Below are positions 34,786-42,946 of a stretch of 64,000 nt of DNA, one piece after another. Within the stretch, counting starts at the first letter, position 1. Every line of letters begins with the position of its first letter. Position numbers and translations under genes: made by a program. The notes beneath the pieces are model-generated. The model ran no database searches and was not told the origin of the DNA. It worked only from the letters and a program-made list of their open reading frames with translations. The DNA comes from RGIG9060 sp045645985 (GTDB taxonomy: Bacteria; Spirochaetota; Spirochaetia; Treponematales; Treponemataceae), in the NCBI GenBank assembly GCA_045645985.1, contig JAZRJV010000044.1, forward strand, positions 9,410-73,409. The letters run 5' to 3'.

Positions 34786-37700
34786 TAATTATTCCTTGTC
34801 TACCATCTTTAGGATTTGTAAAAGTTGTTCCAGATTCAGAATAATTACATCCAGTATTAGCATTACCGCCAGTCCAGTTATTAGAAGCCCAATAATGTTC
34901 TCCATTTGTTCCTGCTTTTTTGTCATTACCATCAAAAGTACAGTTTGTTACATATAAAGTTACATTATTAGCCAGAATAGGAACTCCAAGACCACCACCA
35001 CCTTGTGCAATAGCAGTTGTATCACCTTTGTTAATAATTTTATTATTTTTAAAAGTACATTTATTAACAACTACAGAAACACCAGTATTTCTAATTCGTA
35101 TACACATAGCTCCACCTACATGATTAGAAATATCTTCTGACGCTTTATTTTGACAACCTATAAAAGTAGAGTTTTGAATATTTACATTTTTGGTTGCATC
35201 TATCAATAAACAAGGTCCCCCAGCTTCACAATTTTGAAAAGTTGCACCACTTATATTAACAGTTCCAATAGAATATAAAGCATATTCATTATCACTGCTA
35301 GTTTTTAAAGTATAGGTACCACCTTTTATTGTGGCAGCAGAAATACAACGATACGAATTAGATAAATTAAAATTACAATTTTCTATATAAGGAGCAGAAA
35401 CAATTGAATAAGTACCAAAGGTTTTAGAATTACTACTTATTTTTGTTTTTATTATTTTATCTGCTGATATTGCAGTTCCTTGTACCGATAAAACTTGAGA
35501 TATTTCACAGTTATCGATTAAAGTAGCACTAATACTTCTAAAAGAACCAGTAATTTTAGTAAGATTTTCAACTGCTATTTGTATTTCAAATATTGATTGT
35601 GCTTTTTGCAATTCTTCTAAATACTTATGTATAGATTTTACATTTGCATTTTTTATAACATCGCAATAAATACCCCAAGAATAAGATGTGGTATTTGTTG
35701 CAATTACATTGATGGTTCCACCATCAATAACACCCTTTGACGAATAAACACCACAATCACTTGTATTAATGGTTGTATTACAATTTTTTAAAGACAAATC
35801 AGTACTATTAATAGCATCTTCTTTAGAATTAATCTTAATTGTACTATCTGAAAAAGTTGGAATAAAACCATTATAATTACAGTAAATTCCATTATCATCT
35901 GATTTTAATTGTAAAACAGAATTAGTACAAGTAATAGTTCCTAATGTTCCATATAACTGAATACTATCATCAGTAGAATCTATATTTATGGTAGTAGTAT
36001 CTAAAGTTATCTTAGCAGAATTAATTCCATAAGAATTTGCAGAATCCAGTGTTAAAGATTTACCAGAAGCATAAAACTCATTTGTTTCTATAGCTGTTTT
36101 ATTTGATGAAATTTTGGTTGTACAATCTGTTATATTTAAATTTATACAAGACACACCGAATCCTGTTTTATCTTTATCGATTAATTCTAATGAACCACCT
36201 GTAAAACTTAAAGCCCCCTTTGAAAGAACTGTACAAGTGTTATTTCCATTTTCAAGAGAAAACACAGTTTGACAATTCTCAAATAATATTGTGGTATCAG
36301 AATCTCCATGATAAAAAACATTGGTTCCAAAACTAGAAGCAGTTATATTTGAATTTGAGAAAGTTGTATTTCTTTTATTTATATTGTAAATAGAGCAAAA
36401 TTTATCATAACCTAATGTAGATTGTTCATTCATCGAAATATTTAATGTGGCATTAGATATTTTTGTTTCACCAGGTCCATTATCATAAATACCATATCTA
36501 CCACTTACTATAGATAATGTAGAATTTTTGAAAGTAAAATTATGAGACTTAGTTGAATCTAAAGTATCATATAAATATATCCCCTCTTTTGCAGACAAAA
36601 TTGTTGTTGCACAATTATCGATAGTAAGATTTGTATTTTGGTTATTAATCCAAATTCCTCGCCTTTCTGAAATTATATCTAATGAACCACCTGTTACTGT
36701 AAAATTTGAATAAAGGTCAATTGCAGAATGTAAACTTTCTGCAGAATATGATGGATTTTTTTCAATTAAACCACTAATAATTGTAGTTTCACAATCAATT
36801 AGACTAAAATCAGTTGAATAAGTTATTTCAAGTCCATCTGCAAAAGAATTAATATTTAACTTTGAATCTTTAAATGTACCACTAGGATATAATATTCCGT
36901 AAGCATTTGATGAAGATAGATTTAATATTGAATTTTCAATTTGCATTGAAGATAAACTACTACTGTGAATAGAAGTTCCAACAGAATTAATATTAACAGT
37001 AGAATCTAATATTTTAAAATTATCTCCTGAACTATAAATACCTGGACCATTAGAAGTTTCGGAGTTAGGTATAATTTCTATATCAATGGTAGAATCTTTT
37101 ATAGTTAATTCATTTTGACTTGAAGAAATTCCCCTTGCAAAACAACCATCTATAAGTATATCACAATTATTTATTAATGAATTAGAATCCGAATTAGAAA
37201 AATACAAACAACCGGCTTGAGAAACTTCATCTCCTGTAAAATTAAATGTAGCATCATTTATAGTTGCATCACAATCAATATAACAAGGTGCATATAGACC
37301 TGCATGTTCAAAATTAAATGTACCACCTGTTATTGTAAGCCCACCTTTTACATTAATCAAATTTCCATCTTGAGTAGCTCGTAATGTATAAGTTCCTCCG
37401 TTTATAGATAAATTACCAGAAGCCTCTATAGGAGTAGATGAACCGTGAGAAATAGAAACATCACAATTATTAAGCGTGAGAGAACCATTACCATAGGAAC
37501 AAATGCTTCTATTCAAAAATACAGAATCATTTACAACTGTATTTCCATAAGAATAAAACTGACTAGAAGAGTCACCATCTATATAAGCACAAATAAATTC
37601 ACAATTATTAAGTTCAGTTACGGTATTTTCACCAAGATATAAATAACTAAAAATTTTATCATTTAATACTAAATTACAATTTCCTTTTAAATACAAATGC

Positions 37701-40700
37701 CATACAGGTTCATTAATTTGAGTTTTAGCATTTGTAAAAGTATCTATTTGAAATTTTTCAATTTTATCTGAGTCTAATAATTTATTATTTTCAAATTCAA
37801 TATCACCAGAAGATTCTAAATTGAGTTTTGCATATCCATACATTGTATTATTATTAAACTTTATATCCGCACCAACAAGATAAATGTAGGCAAATTCATC
37901 GTCTAAAAATGTACAATTTTCTATATTATAAGTACAGTCCTTATTTGAGTTTTTATCATATATTTGCTGAGTCTTAGATTTTGATATTGTTAAATCGAAA
38001 GAATCTTTATAACACACAGATATTCGTCTTGTATAAAATTCACAATCGTTTATTATTATAGATGATTTAACAAATGTAGGCGAAAGTGCATCTATAACAT
38101 CAAAAAAATAAAAACAATTATTTTCTGTGTTTGCAAGGCCTTCAATATAAACATTATCTTTTACTAAATCATTACATTTAAAAATTCCGTCAGTTCCGTT
38201 ATTATAATTTTGAATTTTTGTGCGTTTTAATAAATTTCCGTTAGAATCAAATTGTCTTTCGGTTGCATTTTTTTCTGTTCCATCAAATCCACCTAGAATT
38301 GTAATAGAACCTTCTTTGTATAATTTAAATCCAGTTTTATCTTTGCTAAAATATGTTTTATCTTCGGGAGCTGTTACCCAAATTTCAGCTGCACAATCTG
38401 CACTCATTAAAGCAGCTTGTTCTAAAGCTAAATCTAAATTTATAAATGCATCTTGCCAGCTAGTTCCGTTATTTCGTCCTATGGCATTTATATCAACATA
38501 AATTATATCGCCACTTTCTTGTAGCGTAACTTTATAATCTTTTGTATAAAGACCGTTTGCACTTGTTACAGTATAAATTATTTCATTTGAAAAATCTTGA
38601 GAACTTACTCCAGAAATTTGTGTTTGTCCATTTACAGTTACACTTCCCTCTGCTGTAAAATAAGGAATAAGAGAAACTCCTTCTTTTGCGCCACTTCCGT
38701 AAGGCATAAGTGCAAAAACAGATAAATCCCGTTGTGTAATTCTTGCTTCAACATCTTTTGTTAATGTTTGATTATCTTGTTGTAAAAATCCAAACGAAGT
38801 TAATTCACAAGCAGAAGCTGGATCTGGATTAAATAAAACTTCAACCTTGTATTGTTTTGTAACCGTTGAATCTTCATCAGATTTTACAGTGTAGTATTGT
38901 GCATATTTAAAATTTTGAGAAGTAAATCCGCTTGTCTGTTCTATATTGGAAACATACACAGAACCTGTTGCACTAAATTGCGGAATCAAATCAAATGGTT
39001 CTTCTTGACCAAAATATTCAACTTCAATTCTAATTGTTTTAGAAAGTTCATCAATAATCGCTTCTGAAGATTTACTAATTTCAGGATTTAAATAATCACT
39101 AAAAGTAAAAGATTTTATAAAGGCTTGTGCAGGAACAACTTTTACAAAATCAATTTTAATTGTATAAAGTCTACAATACAATCCATTTTTTGAAGTACAT
39201 AAATATTCAGCTGAATATTCAAAAGAATTTTTTGTAACTCCGCTAATTTGTTCTTCGCCATTTAAAGTTAAAGTTCCAGGTGTAATAAATTCAGGAATTA
39301 ATTCATAAGGAGCAACATCACCTTCATATAAAACAGTTGCAGAAATTAAGCCTAAATCACCTTCATTGTAGATAGAAGCAATTACATTTGATTTGATTTC
39401 GGAATTATTTATTTTTCTAAATCTATAATCAGTTATACTTCTAATTGTATCTGGATCATCTTGTCTATCAAGAATCAAATTATATTCTACTGAAGTAGTT
39501 TTTGAATAAACTGTAAATGTACACTTACCCACATATTTTGTAAATGGAATTTCAGTTACACCAGAAACAAAATCTATTTCCGAACCACCGTTAATTGTGT
39601 AAGTTATTCTTTCTCCTGTAAAAATTATATCTGGAACAATTCCATAATCAATTATCATTTCTACAGGATATAAAATTTTAGCATTTATTTGATTTTCTGA
39701 AATTGTAACTTCAGCATCTTTTATTATAAAAGAGTTTTTACTTTTTCCAATCGCAAAATCTGTAATGCAAGGAACACTTTCATCAACTTTTGCATTGATT
39801 TCATACACTTTTGCACTTCTGTCACCAGCAATAACACAAATCAATACTTCTGATGAAAAATCCATTGGCATATTAAGTTCTGGCAAAACTAAATTATTTT
39901 GTTTTTGGAAATACAAAGAAATATATCTATTTAAATCCGTTGCAGTAGAAAATCCTGTATAAAAATCAAGTATTTGTTCAAAAGAAAAATTACAAGCTTG
40001 TAAATAATTTTGTGTTAAAGGCAGAGGTTTTGCTCCATCAGAAACTGTTATAACTGGTAAAATTGAATTTATATTTTCGTCTGGAGAAATTTCAAACTCT
40101 ACAGTTGCATTAGTATTATCAATAATTGATGAACCAATTTGATTTTCAACTTCAAAAGACAAAATATTTTTTTCGGTTTTTGTTGGATCGTATGGACTAT
40201 TATCAATATCTTCTTTTGCTTTTTCTGTTATTACAGAAATTGTGTAAATTTGATAATTACCCATTCCTGATATTACATAAAAAGGAACTGGTCTAGAAAA
40301 ATCTACAGGCATATCCAACTTTGGAATTTCAAAACCTTTATTTTCTAAAATTAAATTTATAAACCAATCAATAAAGGTTCCTTCGATTCTAGCCTTTTGC
40401 ATTTCAACAGCAAGAGCTAAAGGATCTCTTCCTGGAAACATTTTATTTAGATACCTAAAATCTCCTGGAATAATTTCCGCTTTTTCAGAAATTTGTACAA
40501 TAGGAATCAAATTTGTAACATCTGTTCCATTGGGAACAACTACAGTAATATTATTATTTTTATCAGGAGAATAAACTTGAGAACGACTTTTATTTTCATA
40601 CTGAACTTGAAACTTTAATAAATTTCCTTCTTCAGGCGGTAATAAACTATGAAAAAAATTTGAACAAGAAGAAAAAATTAAACACAATAAAAAAACAATA

Positions 40701-40726
40701 ACTAGACAAATATTTCTATTCTTCAT
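34778..40726 (-). CDS. Giant Ig-like plus parallel beta-helix lipoprotein
   Basis: This 1982-residue protein has a lipobox at SSC (Cys21). Residues about 35-740 hold six tandem beta domains; the later ones follow DUF5018-like patterns (LIPYFTAEGSVTVNGQTQ, SGVSSQDF). From about 745, IIYVDINAIGRNNGTSWQDA and ITILGGFDGTE open a right-handed parallel beta-helix of about 1200 residues with repeated short strands such as LTINNCD and NCTFKNN. It is likely an extracellular, surface-anchored adhesin or glycan binder. It overlaps its neighbours by 11 and 8 nt, so all three are coupled. Confidence 0.85.
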   Translation of the reverse strand: MKNRNICLVIVFLLCLIFSSCSNFFHSLLPPEEGNLLKFQVQYENKSRSQVYSPDKNNNITVVVPNGTDVTNLIPIVQISEKAEIIPGDFRYLNKMFPGRDPLALAVEMQKARIEGTFIDWFINLILENKGFEIPKLDMPVDFSRPVPFYVISGMGNYQIYTISVITEKAKEDIDNSPYDPTKTEKNILSFEVENQIGSSIIDNTNATVEFEISPDENINSILPVITVSDGAKPLPLTQNYLQACNFSFEQILDFYTGFSTATDLNRYISLYFQKQNNLVLPELNMPMDFSSEVLICVIAGDRSAKVYEINAKVDESVPCITDFAIGKSKNSFIIKDAEVTISENQINAKILYPVEMIIDYGIVPDIIFTGERITYTINGGSEIDFVSGVTEIPFTKYVGKCTFTVYSKTTSVEYNLILDRQDDPDTIRSITDYRFRKINNSEIKSNVIASIYNEGDLGLISATVLYEGDVAPYELIPEFITPGTLTLNGEEQISGVTKNSFEYSAEYLCTSKNGLYCRLYTIKIDFVKVVPAQAFIKSFTFSDYLNPEISKSSEAIIDELSKTIRIEVEYFGQEEPFDLIPQFSATGSVYVSNIEQTSGFTSQNFKYAQYYTVKSDEDSTVTKQYKVEVLFNPDPASACELTSFGFLQQDNQTLTKDVEARITQRDLSVFALMPYGSGAKEGVSLIPYFTAEGSVTVNGQTQISGVSSQDFSNEIIYTVTSANGLYTKDYKVTLQESGDIIYVDINAIGRNNGTSWQDAFINLDLALEQAALMSADCAAEIWVTAPEDKTYFSKDKTGFKLYKEGSITILGGFDGTEKNATERQFDSNGNLLKRTKIQNYNNGTDGIFKCNDLVKDNVYIEGLANTENNCFYFFDVIDALSPTFVKSSIIINDCEFYTRRISVCYKDSFDLTISKSKTQQIYDKNSNKDCTYNIENCTFLDDEFAYIYLVGADIKFNNNTMYGYAKLNLESSGDIEFENNKLLDSDKIEKFQIDTFTNAKTQINEPVWHLYLKGNCNLVLNDKIFSYLYLGENTVTELNNCEFICAYIDGDSSSQFYSYGNTVVNDSVFLNRSICSYGNGSLTLNNCDVSISHGSSTPIEASGNLSINGGTYTLRATQDGNLINVKGGLTITGGTFNFEHAGLYAPCYIDCDATINDATFNFTGDEVSQAGCLYFSNSDSNSLINNCDILIDGCFARGISSSQNELTIKDSTIDIEIIPNSETSNGPGIYSSGDNFKILDSTVNINSVGTSIHSSSLSSMQIENSILNLSSSNAYGILYPSGTFKDSKLNINSFADGLEITYSTDFSLIDCETTIISGLIEKNPSYSAESLHSAIDLYSNFTVTGGSLDIISERRGIWINNQNTNLTIDNCATTILSAKEGIYLYDTLDSTKSHNFTFKNSTLSIVSGRYGIYDNGPGETKISNATLNISMNEQSTLGYDKFCSIYNINKRNTTFSNSNITASSFGTNVFYHGDSDTTILFENCQTVFSLENGNNTCTVLSKGALSFTGGSLELIDKDKTGFGVSCINLNITDCTTKISSNKTAIETNEFYASGKSLTLDSANSYGINSAKITLDTTTINIDSTDDSIQLYGTLGTITCTNSVLQLKSDDNGIYCNYNGFIPTFSDSTIKINSKEDAINSTDLSLKNCNTTINTSDCGVYSSKGVIDGGTINVIATNTTSYSWGIYCDVIKNANVKSIHKYLEELQKAQSIFEIQIAVENLTKITGSFRSISATLIDNCEISQVLSVQGTAISADKIIKTKISSNSKTFGTYSIVSAPYIENCNFNLSNSYRCISAATIKGGTYTLKTSSDNEYALYSIGTVNISGATFQNCEAGGPCLLIDATKNVNIQNSTFIGCQNKASEDISNHVGGAMCIRIRNTGVSVVVNKCTFKNNKIINKGDTTAIAQGGGGLGVPILANNVTLYVTNCTFDGNDKKAGTNGEHYWASNNWTGGNANTGCNYSESGTTFTNPKDGRQGIINE

Positions 40727-42023
40727 TTTTTACATTCTCCGTTTGATTTTCAGACTTATTTTCATCTTCAATACTTTCTTCTTTTGATGGAGTTGTTCTA
40801 ACAAGTTCAGCTTTTCTATATTCTCTATATTCAGAATTTGTTTTTCCTCTTATACGCTTTCCTGCTTTTGTAGCACCAAGTGATTCAACTTTTATACGAC
40901 GATTTGCAATATTGTAATTTTCAAGTAAATAATCTCTTGCAATATTTGCACGATTTAATCCCATAAGATATTGTAATCTTTCAGTTTCAAAAGGAGCAGA
41001 ATGACCTTGAATTAAAATTGTTTCTTCTGGATAAATTTCTAAATATTTACCAATTTCATCAAGAGTATTCAAGGCATCTTGAGTTAACTTATCACTTCCT
41101 ACTTCAAAATATAAATTTAATAAATCCCCTATTTTGTAAGATTCAATAGTAACAGTATTTTCACTTTTTGATTCTTCAATTTTTTCGATTTCAACAATAT
41201 TCTCTACTTCTACGATTTTTTCAACTTCAACAATCTTTTCTACTTCGACAATCTTTTCTACTTCAACGGGAACTTCAATATGCCATAATTTTACTTCTGG
41301 TTTTGGTTTTCTTACAATATTTTTAAATGCTGGCACAGGATAAAATCTTAGACCTATTTCAACAACAGGAATCGGAAGAAGACCTTCTATTTCCCAAATA
41401 CAATCAATTCCAGCATTGATTCGTAATTTTAATACATTGTCTAAAAAATTTACACCAAAATTTATTCTTCCATAAACAATAGGTGCATATCCATTAGAAG
41501 TTGTAAGTTCTTGTTTTGCTAAATCTAGAACAGTTGCATAATGTGAAATTTCAGAAAAATAAAGTCCACCACCAAAATTTATTCCAAAATCTAACCATTG
41601 CCAATTTCTATGACTTGGAGAATAAGAATACCCTAAACCTGCAGTTAATGGCCAAATATCTAACATTCTTACTAAAGGATTAGAACCTGCAACTACATTG
41701 TGTCCCGTATTTATAGAAAAAATACCAGAATGTGAATGACCTCTAAAAAAATCATATCCAACAGATGCAGACCAGCCAGGTTTTGGCATTGCATAATCTT
41801 CAAGACCATAAATAGCTATATATCGCTGAATACAACTTTCTATAAAAATATTATTGACAGTAAAAAAATTTTCTTTTATTTCTTTAGAGTCATCATCGGA
41901 TGCCACAGTTTCTTGTACAGAATTTTCAACAAAAACTTCATAAACATCGTTATCTAAAGAAAATAAGTTAAACGAGAAAAAAAATAATAAAAATACAACA
42001 ATATACTTTCTTTTTAAGAACAT
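40716..42023 (-). CDS. OmpA-family outer-membrane protein
   Basis: Start at ATG 42023 (435 residues), with GAGG upstream. The signal peptide ends FNLFS|LDN. Residues about 60-240 are amphipathic beta strands rich in Gly/Tyr (ASVGYDFF, WLDFGINFGGGLYF), a small barrel. A linker repeats VEVEKI about five times (about 245-275). The OmpA C-terminal peptidoglycan-binding domain has LYFEVGSDKLTQDAL and NRANIARDYLLENY, then a charged tail. It is the first gene of the surface operon, behind a near-consensus promoter, and may anchor the complex to the wall. Confidence 0.88.
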   Translation of the reverse strand: MFLKRKYIVVFLLFFFSFNLFSLDNDVYEVFVENSVQETVASDDDSKEIKENFFTVNNIFIESCIQRYIAIYGLEDYAMPKPGWSASVGYDFFRGHSHSGIFSINTGHNVVAGSNPLVRMLDIWPLTAGLGYSYSPSHRNWQWLDFGINFGGGLYFSEISHYATVLDLAKQELTTSNGYAPIVYGRINFGVNFLDNVLKLRINAGIDCIWEIEGLLPIPVVEIGLRFYPVPAFKNIVRKPKPEVKLWHIEVPVEVEKIVEVEKIVEVEKIVEVENIVEIEKIEESKSENTVTIESYKIGDLLNLYFEVGSDKLTQDALNTLDEIGKYLEIYPEETILIQGHSAPFETERLQYLMGLNRANIARDYLLENYNIANRRIKVESLGATKAGKRIRGKTNSEYREYRKAELVRTTPSKEESIEDENKSENQTENVKNEE

Positions 42024-42082
42024 TTTGATATCCTCAACTTGCATAAAAAGTTAAACTTTATACATTGGTATATACAGAATTT

Positions 42083-42111
42083 ATGATATACGAATTATCC
42101 CCTCCAGTCAA
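42083..42111 (-). promoter_or_regulatory. Promoter of the surface operon
   Basis: On the minus strand TTGACT (42106-42111), 17-nt spacer, TATCAT (42083-42088), with a leader of about 55 nt to the ATG at 42023. It lies just inside the right-hand repeat, so it travels with the operon. Confidence 0.7.
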
Positions 42112-42123
42112 GTATGTAATTCT

Positions 42124-42503
42124 AAACATCTCGCAAATATTTACTACTTAATTGCGTAAAATAAATCAAGAAACAATTTTGTAAAGTACAGAAATAGTAC
42201 AAAAATCGCATTAAATTTGTATTTTTAACTAACTTCGTATAAAAATGCTCTCAGCAAAAATTCCCCCATCTCGCTAGTGCTGCGCTTACGCTTGCAAGGC
42301 TTCGATGTGTCAATTTTTGCTTACGCATTATTTACGAATTTGTTAATTTACAATTCTTTGCGATTTTTCACTTTATCTTGTATTTAACACAATGCCTCTG
42401 GCGTTATTTTTGCAAGTAAATTTTTTGTAAATATTTGCAAGCGTTCGGATTTGTTTGTAAAGAAGTTTTACTTTCTACTAAAACAATGAGAATTTGCAAA
42501 ACG
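42124..42503. repeat. Composite palindromic repeat, copy C
   Basis: Same outer arms as copy B (GCAAATATTTAC near 42132 and its inverse near 42428). A middle arm pair TACAAAAATCGCA / TGCGATTTTT is shared with copy A1. Its core at 42270-42302 (GTGCTGCGC, CTTGCAAGGCTT) is of the A type, not the B type. Hence it combines the outer arms of B with the middle and core of A. No gene is present. Confidence 0.8.
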
Positions 42504-42904
42504 ACAAAAGTATAACAGAAAATTTATAAAATAACACTAAAAAAAATATAATGCAAAATGCGTAAACTGAAATTGACACTGTACTGCCTTGACGAACAAA
42601 GTGAGGAGCCGCAGGGCAAAGGGCAATTTCAGTTGAAAGCATTTTGGGTAAATTTTCGCCCTTTCTACCAAAACCAATGAGAGTTTGCAAAACTACAAAA
42701 AGCATAACAAAAATTTCTAAAATAATGCTAAAAAAAATATAATGCAAAATGCCTAAACTGAAATTGACACTGCACTGCCTTGACGAACGAAGTGAGGAAC
42801 CGCAGGGCAAGAGGCAATTTCAGTTGAAAGCATTTTGGGTAAATAATTTTTTTCAGAATATATTAAGGAAATTTTCTTTTTATACTAATTTTCCGTTTTG
42901 CAAA
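42493..42904. repeat. Element with 11-bp ends holding a 191-bp tandem duplication
   Basis: TTTGCAAAACG (42493-42503) and CGTTTTGCAAA (42894-42904) bound two tandem units of period 191 bp. Each unit holds a palindrome with arms CAAAATGC..ACTGAAATTG (from about 42553 and 42745) and the inverse CAATTTCAGT..GCATTTTG, enclosing a core with CTGCCTTGACGAAC, AAGTGAGGA and CCGCAGGGCA. Reverse-strand frames here would encode a typical artefact peptide (MPCGSSLRSSRQC); no real gene. Confidence 0.75.
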
Positions 42905-42913
42905 ATTTTTATT
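42872..42913 (+). repeat. 42-bp direct repeat, right copy
   Basis: Identical to 33419-33460 and in the same orientation, 9453 bp away. Its last bases overlap the -35 region of the RNB gene promoter (42912-42940). Confidence 0.85.
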
Positions 42914-42940
42914 GTAAACTTTCTGTTTTTATTCTAAAAT
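42912..42940 (+). promoter_or_regulatory. RNB gene promoter, predicted leaderless transcript
   Basis: TTGTAA (42912-42917), 17-nt spacer, TAAAAT (42935-42940), then 6 nt to the ATG at 42947. No Shine-Dalgarno is present. Confidence 0.6.
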
Positions 42941-42946
42941 AATAAT

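Noticed and set aside
41160..41280. Repeated short units in the OmpA-like gene
   Set aside because: They encode the VEVEKI linker repeat in frame, so this is protein low complexity rather than a DNA-level element.
42478..42810. Reverse-strand reading frame of about 110 codons starting MPCGSSLRSSRQC
   Set aside because: It lies wholly in the tandem palindromic repeat; its two halves are the two repeat units, it has no ribosome site, and its composition is not protein-like.
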